From Marinobacterium alkalitolerans (GTDB lineage: Bacteria > Pseudomonadota > Gammaproteobacteria > Pseudomonadales > Balneatricaceae): DNA of 64,000 bases. This document shows positions 26,426 to 34,753 of the stretch, in pieces (position 1 is the stretch's first letter; each line of letters starts with the position of its first letter). Below the pieces are notes generated by a model. The model saw nothing but the letters and a program-made list of their open reading frames with translations, was not told the DNA's origin and made no database searches. Made by a program: the position numbers and the translations under genes. The DNA is taken from contig NZ_JACVEW010000002.1 in the NCBI RefSeq assembly GCF_017776525.1, positions 1 through 64,000 on the forward strand, read 5' to 3'.

Positions 26426-27742
26426 ATGAAAAATTATCAGAGCATGGATCATTTCTGGATGCCGTTCACGGCAAACAGAGCCTTCAAGGAATCTCCGCGA
26501 ATCATTGAGCGCGCCGAAGGCATGTGGCTATTCAATGATGAAGGGCGTCAGATTCTGGATGCCACTGCGGGCCTTTGGTGTGTCAACGCCGGCCATGGCC
26601 GCAAGCAGATCGCGGATGCCGTCGCGGCACAGATCCAGACACTGGATTACACGTCGCCCTTTAACCTTGGGCACGATATCGGCTTCGAGTTTGCGGAGCG
26701 TCTCGTCAAGCACTCGCCGCAGGGGCTGGACCGCGTTTTCTTCAGCTGCTCCGGCTCTGAAGCCGTGGAAAGTGCGCTCAAGATTGCGCTGGCGTACCAG
26801 AACGCACGTGGCAAGGGCGGCAAATACCGCTTTATCGGCCGCGAAAAGGGCTACCACGGTGTCAACTTCGGCGGTATCTCAGTGGGTGGCCTGACGCCCA
26901 ACCGCAAGGGGTTTGGTCCCTTGCTGCCGGTTGATCACCTGCCGCATACGCTGGACGTGGAGCGCAACGCCTTCTCCAAAGGACTGCCGGAGTTTGGCAT
27001 TGAACGTGCGGAAGCACTGGAAAACCTGCTGCAGTTCCATGGCTCGGACAGCATTGCAGCCGTCATCGTCGAGCCGGTGAGCGGCGCGGGCGGTGTGGTA
27101 TTGCCGCCGGTCGGGTACCTCAAGAAGCTGCGCGAGATCTGTACTCGACATGATGTGCTGCTGATCTTTGATGAAGTGATCTGTGGCTGGGGCCGTCTGG
27201 GTGACAGCTTCGGTGCCAACCGGTTTGATGTTCAGCCGGACATGATCACGTCGGCGAAAGGCATCACCAACGGTGTGCTGCCACTTGGGGCCGTATTTGT
27301 GCGCAACGAAATCTACGACACTGTCCTCAACGCGGCACCCGAAGGCCAGGTGGAATTCTTCCACGGCTATACCTACTCGGCTCACCCGGTTGCCTGTGCC
27401 GCGGGGCTTGCGGCACTGGACATCTATGAGTCCGAAGGCCTGCTGGAACGTGGTGCTGGCGAGATCGGCCAGTACTGGGAAGAAGCGCTGCACTCCCTGA
27501 AGGGGCTGCCGGGCATCGTCGATGTGCGCAATTTCGGCCTGATCGGCGCGGTTCAGTTTGCCGCGGCGGATGGTTCGCTGGTTGGTCCGACGATCATGAA
27601 GCGCTGTTACGAGCTGGGTATGTCGATTCGTGCCGTGGGCGACATCATTGCGCTGTCTCCGCCGCTGATCATCGAAAAATCACACATCGATCAGATCGTG
27701 GACATCTTCACCCAAATCTCGAAAGAGATGTTCCGAGGCTGA
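26426..27742 (+). CDS. class III omega-amino acid transaminase
   Basis: A 438-residue PLP transaminase similar in layout to beta-alanine:pyruvate transaminases: DHFWMPFTANRAF at the start, SGSEAVESALKIA (109-121), IFDEVICGWGRLG (248-259) and the PLP lysine Lys278 in SAKGITNG. It lies between a divergent LysR gene and csiR of the glutarate cluster, so it may feed a semialdehyde to that pathway, for instance from 5-aminovalerate or another omega-amino acid. The exact substrate is not visible. It has its own terminator. Confidence 0.87.
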   Translation: MKNYQSMDHFWMPFTANRAFKESPRIIERAEGMWLFNDEGRQILDATAGLWCVNAGHGRKQIADAVAAQIQTLDYTSPFNLGHDIGFEFAERLVKHSPQGLDRVFFSCSGSEAVESALKIALAYQNARGKGGKYRFIGREKGYHGVNFGGISVGGLTPNRKGFGPLLPVDHLPHTLDVERNAFSKGLPEFGIERAEALENLLQFHGSDSIAAVIVEPVSGAGGVVLPPVGYLKKLREICTRHDVLLIFDEVICGWGRLGDSFGANRFDVQPDMITSAKGITNGVLPLGAVFVRNEIYDTVLNAAPEGQVEFFHGYTYSAHPVACAAGLAALDIYESEGLLERGAGEIGQYWEEALHSLKGLPGIVDVRNFGLIGAVQFAAADGSLVGPTIMKRCYELGMSIRAVGDIIALSPPLIIEKSHIDQIVDIFTQISKEMFRG

Positions 27743-27808
27743 TTGCCTGACCCTGGTTTCCTCTGCATGGGCTTTTGCTTAGGAAATGACCGAAAGGTCG
27801 ACCCCTTT

Positions 27809-27839
27809 CCGGGCATCTGTAAGGATGCCCGGTTTTTTT
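27809..27839 (+). terminator. intrinsic terminator after the class III transaminase
   Basis: CCGGGCATC (27809-27817) pairs perfectly with GATGCCCGG (27824-27832) around a six-base loop, followed by seven T residues. Confidence 0.93.
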
Positions 27840-27846
27840 GGTGGGC

Positions 27847-28530
27847 TTAATCCGCAAGGCCGCGTTCGTGCAGAATCTTCTCGATAATCGGCACCGGGTT
27901 CATCATGTGCTCAAACATCATGCGCCGGGCCTGGTCACTGTCACGTGACATCAGGGCATCGATCAGGCATCGGTGTTCTTCGCGCTTGGTTTCCAGAGCA
28001 TCGGCCGAGAAAACGGTTTGGCGCAGCCATAGCTGGCGGTAGCGCTCGGCCTGATCGAGCATGGTCGTGCGCAGTTCCATCAGCTTGTTGGAGCCGCATC
28101 CGCTGGCGATAGCGTTGTGAAAGGCCTTGTGACGACTGTCCCAGAGCGTCAGCATCTGGTCTGCACTTTCGACCGTATCCACGCGTGCCAGCGTGTGGGC
28201 CGTGGCAATAACCGACGCTTCCCAGCTGTCATCCCCCCGCTCAACAGCCAGTGCCGTAATCATTGCCTCGAGGCTGGCGCGTGCGAAGTAGATATCCTGC
28301 AGCTCCTCAATCGACATGGGGGCAACGCGAAACCCTCTCTGACTGGCGGCCGTCACCAGGTGCTCGGCAACCAGACGTGACAGGGCTTCTCGCATGGGGC
28401 CCGTACCAATCTCGTACCGCTCTCTAAGATGACTCATTAACAGCTTGTCGCCCGGCTGGAAGACGCCGGAGGTGATATCCGTTTTCAGCTGCTGGTAAGC
28501 GATGTCAGCCTGGTTGATCTTGGTCGTCAT
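27847..28530 (-). CDS. csiR: GntR/FadR-family regulator CsiR
   Basis: A regulator of about 227 residues with an N-terminal winged helix-turn-helix (AYQQLKTDITSGVFQPGD, MREALSRLVAEHLVT) and an all-helical FadR-type effector domain (ARASLEAM, D-x-x-x-H at the metal site). CsiR represses glutarate genes and is released by glutarate in E. coli and Pseudomonas. It is divergent from csiD. The ATG at 28530 aligns best with E. coli CsiR; an ATG five codons upstream (28545) lacks a ribosome site. Confidence 0.88.
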   Translation of the reverse strand: MTTKINQADIAYQQLKTDITSGVFQPGDKLLMSHLRERYEIGTGPMREALSRLVAEHLVTAASQRGFRVAPMSIEELQDIYFARASLEAMITALAVERGDDSWEASVIATAHTLARVDTVESADQMLTLWDSRHKAFHNAIASGCGSNKLMELRTTMLDQAERYRQLWLRQTVFSADALETKREEHRCLIDALMSRDSDQARRMMFEHMMNPVPIIEKILHERGLAD

Positions 28531-28657
28531 AATGCTCAGGGCCATGAGAAGTAGGGAACTGATTATATCGGCAGGGATGGATATACAGCAAAAGGAAGGA
28601 ATATATACATAATTTAAAAATGTAGATATTTTTTGAAAATATATTTTTTATTGTGTA

Positions 28658-28672
28658 TTGTCTTCAGTACAA
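28658..28672. promoter_or_regulatory. candidate CsiR operator upstream of csiD
   Basis: TTGT (28658-28661) and ACAA (28669-28672) form a 15-base inverted repeat in the AT-rich csiR-csiD gap. Spacing and half-sites suit a FadR-subfamily GntR dimer. It is a short match, so confidence is limited. Confidence 0.4.
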
Positions 28673-28751
28673 GGATCGCTACTGAAGCCCTCCCGGGGTT
28701 TGTGGAAGGTCCGCTCTATAACGATAAACAGCACACAAGACCGAGGTTCTC

Positions 28752-29720
28752 ATGCACGCCACCGTTCAACCGATTACGAAAAACATGCCGTCTGGACAGG
28801 GCTTCACCCTGCAGGCCTCCGCTCTGAGTGAGCGTCTTCTGGAACTGAAAATTGAAGCTGACGTGGTTCAGGCTTTTCTTGAGCAGGTGGCTGAATGGCC
28901 CGTTCAGGCACTTGAATACAAGTCCATGCTGCGTTTTCGCGTGGCTGCCATCCTGAATGAGCTGTGCGGCAAGGCGCTGCAGCCGCTGCTGGTTGAAGCA
29001 CTCACCAATCGTGATACCGGTGCGCTGCTGATTACCCCGGAAGGCCTTAACCAGGTTGAGCAGGCTGAAGAGATGGTCAAGTTCACGACCGCTGTGGCCC
29101 ACCTGTTCGGACGCTCAAACTTTGATGCCATGAGTGGCCAGTACTACGCCCGCTTTGTGGTCAAGAATGAGGACAACTCGGACAGCTATCTGCGTCAGGC
29201 GCACCGTGTCATGGAGCTGCACAACGATGGCACCTACGTGGATCAGGACACGGACTACGTGCTGATGCTGAAAATCGACGAGCAGAACATGGAAGGTGGC
29301 AACTCGCTGCTGCTGCATCTGGATGACTGGGCCGATCTGGACCGTTTCTACTCTCATCCCATGGCACACAAGGAGATGCGCTGGGCCGCTCCTCCCAGCA
29401 AGAATACGGGCAAGGATGTGTTCCATCCGGTATTTGATGCCGACCGCAGTGGCCGTCCGATCATGTCCTACATCGACCAGTTTGTGCAGCCTGCCAACTA
29501 TGAAGAGGGCAACTGGCTGACAGACCTTTCTGAGTCACTGGAAAGCAGCCCGTCCATCCTGTCGGTGCGGGTGCCGGTCGGCAGCTTCCTGCTGATCAAT
29601 AACCATTTCTGGCTGCACGGGCGTGACAAGTTCACCGCGCATCAGGGCCTGCGTCGTGAGTTGATGCGTCAGCGCGGTTACTTCACGCACGCCAAAACAC
29701 TGCGCAACCCCAAACAGTAA
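28752..29720 (+). CDS. csiD: glutarate 2-hydroxylase CsiD (GlaH)
   Basis: A 322-residue Fe(II)/2-oxoglutarate dioxygenase, about the length of the E. coli enzyme (325). The iron-binding H-x-D is His157/Asp159 in LHNDGTYVD, and the distal His289 lies in [12 protein letters not shown], followed by an Arg for 2-oxoglutarate. It converts glutarate to L-2-hydroxyglutarate in the cytoplasm, using 2-oxoglutarate and O2. GAGG precedes the start. lhgO, which oxidises the product, follows. Confidence 0.94.
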   Translation: MHATVQPITKNMPSGQGFTLQASALSERLLELKIEADVVQAFLEQVAEWPVQALEYKSMLRFRVAAILNELCGKALQPLLVEALTNRDTGALLITPEGLNQVEQAEEMVKFTTAVAHLFGRSNFDAMSGQYYARFVVKNEDNSDSYLRQAHRVMELHNDGTYVDQDTDYVLMLKIDEQNMEGGNSLLLHLDDWADLDRFYSHPMAHKEMRWAAPPSKNTGKDVFHPVFDADRSGRPIMSYIDQFVQPANYEEGNWLTDLSESLESSPSILSVRVPVGSFLLINNHFWLHGRDKFTAHQGLRRELMRQRGYFTHAKTLRNPKQ

Positions 29721-29746
29721 CGGGCTTTCGCTCAGGCAAACCCTTA

Positions 29747-29776
29747 AAGACCATCCGTAGTGCGGGTGGTCTTTTT
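29747..29776 (+). terminator. hairpin between csiD and lhgO
   Basis: AAGACCATCC (29747-29756) pairs with GGGTGGTCTT (29764-29773), with one G-T pair, a seven-base loop and five T residues at 29772-29776. It probably acts as a partial terminator that lowers lhgO expression relative to csiD. Confidence 0.7.
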
Positions 29777-29796
29777 CCGTTCTAGCTGGAGACACA

Positions 29797-30996
29797 ATGT
29801 ACGATTTCATTATTGTGGGCGGCGGGATCATCGGCATGTCCACCGCCATGCAGTTACTTGAGCGTTATCCTGACAAGAAGCTGCTGCTGATTGAGAAGGA
29901 AAGTGGCCCGGCACGGCATCAGACCGGCCATAACTCGGGTGTTATTCATGCTGGCGTGTATTACACGCCGGGCAGCCTCAAGGCCCGCTTCTGCCTGCAG
30001 GGCAACATTGATACCAAGCGTTTTTGTGACGAAAACGGTATTCGCTATGACGCCTGTGGCAAATTGCTGGTGGCGACCAATACGCTCGAAATGGAGCGCA
30101 TGAAAGCCCTCTGGGAGCGAACGGAAGCCAACGGGCTGGAGCGTTACTGGCTGTCGGCAGAGGAGCTCAGGGAGCGTGAGCCCAATATCACGGGCCTGGG
30201 CGGTATTCTGGTGCCCTCAAGCGGTATCGTGAACTATGCCGAAGTGACTGAGGCGATGGCAGGCCGTATCCGCGCCATGGGTGGTGAGGTGCGCTATGAG
30301 ACAGAAGTCATCGGCCTGAAAGAGAAAGCGACTGACGTTGAGGTCACTACACCTCAGGGCAGCCTTTCGGGGCGCTACCTGATTACCTGCTCGGGCCTGA
30401 TGGCGGACCGCGTGGTTCGCATGCTGGGGCATGAGCCGGATTTTCGCATCTGCCCGTTCCGGGGGGAATACTACCTGTTGCCGCCCGAGCACAACCGGAT
30501 CGTCAAGCACCTGATCTACCCGATTCCTGATCCGGGCATGCCGTTTCTGGGGGTTCACCTGACACGGATGATCGACGGGACCGTCACCGTGGGTCCCAAT
30601 GCGGTACTGGCCTGGAAGCGAGAAGGCTATCGCAAGACCGATTTCTCCCTGAGTGACAGCCTGGAAACGCTGGGCTATGCCGGGATTCGCAAGGTGCTCC
30701 GAGCCAACCTGAAGCCCGGGCTGGTCGAGCTCAAGAACTCGTTGTTCAAGGGCGGGTATTTGAAAGAGGTTCAGAAGTACTGCCCTTCGATCAGCCGTGA
30801 GGACCTCAAGTCCTATCCTGCCGGGGTACGTGCCCAGGCTGTATCCCGCGATGGCAAGCTGGTGGACGACTTCCTGTTTGTCAAAACCGGCCGCACCATC
30901 AACGTCTGCAATGCTCCCTCTCCGGCGGCGACTTCGGCGCTGCCGATCGGACGCCACATCATTGCCGAAGCCCAACAGCAGTTTGGCCTGAAGTAA
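29797..30996 (+). CDS. lhgO: L-2-hydroxyglutarate dehydrogenase/oxidase LhgO
   Basis: A 399-residue FAD oxidoreductase of the DAO family. The dinucleotide-binding GGGIIG lies at 8-13; HNSGVIHAGVYY and the C-terminal flavin region complete the family pattern. It oxidises L-2-hydroxyglutarate to 2-oxoglutarate and passes electrons to the membrane quinone pool, thereby regenerating the co-substrate used by CsiD. It sits directly downstream of csiD, as in E. coli and Pseudomonas. Confidence 0.94.
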   Translation: MYDFIIVGGGIIGMSTAMQLLERYPDKKLLLIEKESGPARHQTGHNSGVIHAGVYYTPGSLKARFCLQGNIDTKRFCDENGIRYDACGKLLVATNTLEMERMKALWERTEANGLERYWLSAEELREREPNITGLGGILVPSSGIVNYAEVTEAMAGRIRAMGGEVRYETEVIGLKEKATDVEVTTPQGSLSGRYLITCSGLMADRVVRMLGHEPDFRICPFRGEYYLLPPEHNRIVKHLIYPIPDPGMPFLGVHLTRMIDGTVTVGPNAVLAWKREGYRKTDFSLSDSLETLGYAGIRKVLRANLKPGLVELKNSLFKGGYLKEVQKYCPSISREDLKSYPAGVRAQAVSRDGKLVDDFLFVKTGRTINVCNAPSPAATSALPIGRHIIAEAQQQFGLK

Positions 30997-31150
30997 GGCT
31001 TCCCGCGGGTTGTTTGGCCGTCTTAAAACTGAACGTTTAAAGCGGTCGACGGCCCGCTGTGAGCAGGGTGTTAGTATCGAGCAAACCGCATAACCGACCG
31101 GCCATGCACCTCGCTGCGCAGGCGCCGGTCTCTGATTCAGAGGGGCATCC

Positions 31151-32599
31151 ATGCAGAGCCGTGAATTATTGAAAAACCAGGCGTATATCGATGGCAAATG
31201 GGTCAATGCCGCGTCCGGCAGCACCCTGGCTGTGCTTAACCCGGCAACGGGCGAGCAGGTGGGCGAGGTGCCGGACCTGAATGCCGCTGAGGCCAATGCG
31301 GCAGTCGAAGCGGCCCATCGCGCCTTTTCCCACTGGAAGAAAACAACGGCCAAAGAGCGCTGTACGCTGCTGAAACGCTGGTATGAGCTGATTATGGCGA
31401 ACCAGGAAGAGCTGGCGCAGCTGCTGACGGCAGAACAGGGCAAGCCGCTGGCCGAGGCGCGTGGGGAAGTCGGTTATGGCGCTTCCTTTGCCGAATGGTT
31501 TGGTGAAGAAGCCAAGCGTACCTACGGCGACCATATCCCCTCACCGTCTCCGAGCAGCCGTCTGGTGACGATCCTGCAGCCGGTGGGCGTGGTGGCGGCG
31601 ATTACCCCCTGGAACTTCCCGGTCGCCATGATTACACGCAAGATTGCGCCGGCACTGGCTGCCGGATGTACCGTTGTACTCAAGCCGGCAGAAGACACGC
31701 CTTTGTGTGCCTTGGCGCTGGCGGAACTGGCCGAGCAGGCCGGGTTCCCGGCCGGTGTCATCAATATTGTCACCACGGCTGATCCTGTTGCTGTGGGGGA
31801 TACCCTCACCTCACACCCGCTGGTCAACAAGGTGTCGTTCACCGGTTCAACTCCGGTTGGCAAGCACATCCTGCACCAGGCAGCGGACACGGTGAAAAAG
31901 GTCTCCATGGAACTGGGAGGCAATGCGCCCTTCATCATCTTTGATGATGCGGATCTGGATGCGGCCATCAAGGGAGTGCTCATCTCCAAGTACCGCAACG
32001 CAGGGCAGACCTGTGTCTGCACCAACCGCATCTATGTGCAGCGCAGTGTTCAGGAAGCCTTCGTTGAGCGTTTCAGGGCTGCTGTGGCTGAACTCCGTGT
32101 GGGTGAGGGGGCTGCGGATACAACCGATGTGGGGCCACTGATCAACCTGAAGGCGGTTGAGCGGGTAGAAGCCGTGGTCGGGCAGGCACTGGAAGAAGGG
32201 GCTGAACTGCTGCATGGCGGCGAACGTCATCCGGCCGGTGAGCTGTTCTTCCAGCCGACCCTGCTGGGGAACGTCAATGAGCAGATGGCGATTGCTCAGC
32301 AGGAGCTGTTCGGTCCCATTTCCACGCTGTTCGTATTCGATACGGAAGACGAAGTGATCGAGCGGGCCAATGATACGCCCTTTGGTCTGGCCGCTTATTT
32401 CTATTCACGTGACATAGGTCGTTGCTGGCGCGTGGCAGAAGGGCTGGAATACGGTATGGTCGGCATCAACGAAGGCATCATCTCCAATGAGGTTTCGCCG
32501 TTCGGTGGCGTGAAGGAGTCCGGCATTGGTCGAGAGGGTTCACGCCACGGGATCGATGACTACCTGGAGATCAAGTACCTCTGCATGGGCGGCATTTAG
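31151..32599 (+). CDS. gabD: NAD(P)-dependent succinate/glutarate semialdehyde dehydrogenase
   Basis: A 482-residue aldehyde dehydrogenase. ITPWNFPVAMITRKIAPALA binds the cofactor, MELGGNAPFI carries the general base Glu and GQTCVCTNR the catalytic Cys, all GabD-like. It oxidises succinate or glutarate semialdehyde to the diacid. Because it follows csiD-lhgO it may produce glutarate from 5-aminovalerate (DavD role). A 154-base gap and a GAGGGG ribosome site allow its own promoter. Confidence 0.9.
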   Translation: MQSRELLKNQAYIDGKWVNAASGSTLAVLNPATGEQVGEVPDLNAAEANAAVEAAHRAFSHWKKTTAKERCTLLKRWYELIMANQEELAQLLTAEQGKPLAEARGEVGYGASFAEWFGEEAKRTYGDHIPSPSPSSRLVTILQPVGVVAAITPWNFPVAMITRKIAPALAAGCTVVLKPAEDTPLCALALAELAEQAGFPAGVINIVTTADPVAVGDTLTSHPLVNKVSFTGSTPVGKHILHQAADTVKKVSMELGGNAPFIIFDDADLDAAIKGVLISKYRNAGQTCVCTNRIYVQRSVQEAFVERFRAAVAELRVGEGAADTTDVGPLINLKAVERVEAVVGQALEEGAELLHGGERHPAGELFFQPTLLGNVNEQMAIAQQELFGPISTLFVFDTEDEVIERANDTPFGLAAYFYSRDIGRCWRVAEGLEYGMVGINEGIISNEVSPFGGVKESGIGREGSRHGIDDYLEIKYLCMGGI

Positions 32600-32637
32600 T
32601 CCCTACCTGCGGATGCAGGACCTGCAATGCATGCGTG

Positions 32638-32663
32638 AAGGCGACCCGAGAGGTCGCCTTTTT
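32638..32663 (+). terminator. intrinsic terminator after gabD
   Basis: AAGGCGACC (32638-32646) pairs perfectly with GGTCGCCTT (32652-32660) around a five-base loop and is followed by T residues. Confidence 0.88.
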
Positions 32664-32771
32664 CGTGCAGGCAGGCGAACGGGGCGTGAAAAATTTCACC
32701 AAGGGGCGGCCACTCAAACTGGAGGCCTGCTGTGAGCAAAACTGTGGATAGATGTGGCGCCAGTACAGTGA

Positions 32772-32788
32772 TGCACCTTAATTGTGCT
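32772..32788. promoter_or_regulatory. NtrC-type site 1
   Basis: TGCACCTTAATTGTGCT: GCAC (32773-32776), seven bases, GTGC (32784-32787). This matches the GCAC-N7-GTGC core of NtrC enhancer sites. It lies about 350 bases upstream of dctP. Confidence 0.45.
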
Positions 32789-32896
32789 TGGGCAGGGTGC
32801 AGTAGAGGGGATTGGGTTCTGAATGGGCAATGGCCAGCAGGGGGTTGGGTGGATAAACGGTCCAAAAAGGCGTCAATTTGGCTATCCGATTGAAAC

Positions 32897-32917
32897 GCTG
32901 CACGCATTGAGTGCAGC
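32897..32917. promoter_or_regulatory. NtrC-type site 2, perfect 7-bp arms
   Basis: GCTGCAC (32897-32903) and GTGCAGC (32911-32917) flank seven bases, a perfect inverted repeat with the same GCAC-N7-GTGC core as site 1, 127 bases away (about 12 helical turns). It could instead form an RNA hairpin. Confidence 0.5.
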
Positions 32918-33134
32918 AGGCCACTCATCGGTGCGCACTCGCCAAGCTATTCACAGGGCTGCTTTTGTTTGAACACTATCAAAGTAAACGTATGCGAGCA
33001 GCCGTTTAACGCCACTCCTCGGTTTGCGATAGTCGAAATGTGTCCTGTGGATATCCATGTAACAGGAATGACTTAACCAGCATGCACCCATAAAGCATGT
33101 GTGACTAAATCTAAAAACAAGCGGGTAAGTGAAC

Positions 33135-34157
33135 ATGAAAAAAATACTGGGCAACATGTCGCGACGACTGACTGCTGGTGCACTGACGCTGGCGCTTTCA
33201 GCAGGGGCCAGCATGAGCGCTGCGGCGGCTGAATTCAACTGGCGCTTTGCCAACCTGTACAGCCGTGGAACCGCCTTTGGCGAGGTTTATCAGGACCTTG
33301 CTGACAACATTGAAACCATGTCCAATGGGCGCATCTCCGTACAGATGATGTACGCCGGCGAAGGGGTCAGCACCAATGGCATCTTCGGCGCCGTCAAGTC
33401 CGGCCTGATTACCATGGGCGCACCTTTCCAGCCGATGCACGCCGGTGAGATGCCTGCCGGCATTGTTGAAGTCGGTCTGCCGGGCGGTACTGACAAGCCG
33501 GCCGAGCTGATGGACCTGTTCTACGAGAAGGGCTGGGGTGACATTCTCAAGGATGCGTACGCCGAGCATGGTCTGGTCTGGCTGGACCCCTACATTCAGC
33601 CCCCGGTCTATATCCTGACGAAGGAACCGATCAACTCGGTGGAAGACTTTGAAGGCCTGAAAATCCGAGCGCCGGGCGCCTACGGCAAATTCCTGCGTAA
33701 CCTGGGCGCGTCGCCGGTTAACCTGACCTGGGGTGAAATCTACACCTCGCTGTCTACCGGCGTTATTGATGGCTCTATCGGTTCCAACCTGATTGACCAC
33801 CGTGACGGTAACCATGTTGAGGTTGCCAAATACATGTACCGACTGCCGCTGGCAGGTGCTCAGGTATTGCCGGTCATCGTGAACCAGAAAGCCTGGAACC
33901 AGCTGCCGGACGACCTGAAAGCGGTTGTCAGCGCGGCAACTGCCGTACATGCCAAGGAACAGCTGACCAAGTCCCGTGAGTGGGAAGCGAAAGCGGTTGC
34001 GGATATGCAGGCCAAGGGCATGCAGTGGAGCCCTGAGCCGAGCGATGCCGACAAGGCAGCCTGGAAGGCGGCGGGTGCCAACCTGTGGGAAGACTATGCC
34101 AAGGAAGGACCTTACAGCAAGAAGCTGGTAGAAGTGCTGAAAGCCGAAAGCATGTAA
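33135..34157 (+). CDS. TRAP transporter substrate-binding protein (DctP family)
   Basis: A 340-residue periplasmic protein with a Sec signal peptide (cleavage near SAAAA-EFNW, about residue 33). EDFEGLKIRAPG holds the Arg that TRAP binding proteins use to hold the substrate carboxylate, and WGEIYTSLSTGVIDG is the family signature. The ligand is probably a carboxylate; adjacency to glutarate genes suggests glutarate, a keto acid or an omega-amino acid. A strong hairpin separates it from the permease genes. Confidence 0.9.
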   Translation: MKKILGNMSRRLTAGALTLALSAGASMSAAAAEFNWRFANLYSRGTAFGEVYQDLADNIETMSNGRISVQMMYAGEGVSTNGIFGAVKSGLITMGAPFQPMHAGEMPAGIVEVGLPGGTDKPAELMDLFYEKGWGDILKDAYAEHGLVWLDPYIQPPVYILTKEPINSVEDFEGLKIRAPGAYGKFLRNLGASPVNLTWGEIYTSLSTGVIDGSIGSNLIDHRDGNHVEVAKYMYRLPLAGAQVLPVIVNQKAWNQLPDDLKAVVSAATAVHAKEQLTKSREWEAKAVADMQAKGMQWSPEPSDADKAAWKAAGANLWEDYAKEGPYSKKLVEVLKAESM

Positions 34158-34171
34158 GCACGCCTGTCATG

Positions 34172-34193
34172 AACGGAGGGGAAACCCTCCGTT
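34172..34193 (+). terminator. hairpin with GAAA tetraloop between dctP and dctQM
   Basis: AACGGAGGG (34172-34180) and CCCTCCGTT (34185-34193) form a perfect 9-bp stem closed by a GAAA loop. The T tract is weak (TTTGCC), so it more likely stabilises or attenuates the transcript, giving excess binding protein over permease. Confidence 0.6.
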
Positions 34194-34216
34194 TGCCGTT
34201 TACGGGGTAAATAATA

Positions 34217-34753
34217 ATGACCACATTGCTTCGCGGCTATTGTCTGGCAGTTGAGTTCATCGTCCGCTTTCTCGGTCGATCGGTTGCCTGGCTGGTTCCT
34301 GTGCTGTCACTGGTGGTGGCGTCTGAAGTCTTTGCACGTTATGTGCTGAACCGCCCAACCGTGTGGGCATACGATCTTTCACTGTTTCTGTTTGCCTATA
34401 TCGCGGCATTGGGTGGTGCCTATGCGCAGCAGAAGCAGGCTCATATCAATGTCGATATTCTCTACCTGAAAGTGTCAGAGCGTACGCGTCGCCTGTTTGA
34501 TCTGGTGACCTACCTGCTGGCCATGTACTTCATGCTGGTGCTGATCAAGATCGGTGTGGAGCAATTGGAGCAGACCATCAAGTTCAACTACCGTCGCCAG
34601 AGTGAATGGGCGCCGCCCATGCATCATTTCTGGGTGATGATGATCAGTGCCGGGGCACTGATGCTGTTGCAGCTGTCCGCGCAATGGATCAGTAATTTTT
34701 ACAGTCTGGTAACGGGCAACGAGCTGATTGAGCAGCAGGAGAGTAAAGAATAA
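34217..34753 (+). CDS. TRAP transporter small permease (DctQ family)
   Basis: A 178-residue membrane protein with four helices, including SEVFARYVLNRPTVWAYDLS around residues 36-55, the DctQ hallmark. It supports the large permease in a sodium-driven tripartite transporter. Its stop overlaps the dctM start by one base (TAATG). Confidence 0.9.
   Translation: MTTLLRGYCLAVEFIVRFLGRSVAWLVPVLSLVVASEVFARYVLNRPTVWAYDLSLFLFAYIAALGGAYAQQKQAHINVDILYLKVSERTRRLFDLVTYLLAMYFMLVLIKIGVEQLEQTIKFNYRRQSEWAPPMHHFWVMMISAGALMLLQLSAQWISNFYSLVTGNELIEQQESKE

Larger units (their letters stand above)
32664..33134. other. long regulatory intergenic region upstream of the TRAP transporter
   Basis: A 471-base gap between the gabD terminator and dctP. 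It holds two GCAC-N7-GTGC inverted repeats (listed separately) and no convincing gene. An open minus-strand frame (32596-32928) has no ribosome site, no recognisable family and runs over the gabD terminator, so I do not call it. No matching sigma-54 promoter was found by eye. Confidence 0.6.

Noticed and set aside
30217-31443. 408-residue minus-strand frame over lhgO and gabD
   Set aside because: It crosses two conserved genes and looks low-complexity; a shadow.
32638-32663. Possible REP or repeat family among the intergenic hairpins
   Set aside because: The hairpins after rpsI, petC, sspA, dat, the transaminase and gabD differ in sequence and each ends in a T tract or T-rich run, so they are ordinary terminators.
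32596-32928. 110-residue minus-strand frame in the gap before the TRAP operon
   Set aside because: No ribosome site, no recognised family, and it runs across the gabD terminator; the gap is better read as regulatory DNA.
32918-33134. Sigma-54 promoter downstream of the NtrC-like sites
   Set aside because: TTTGC at 33023-33027 lacks GG at the required -24 position, and no other pair fits.
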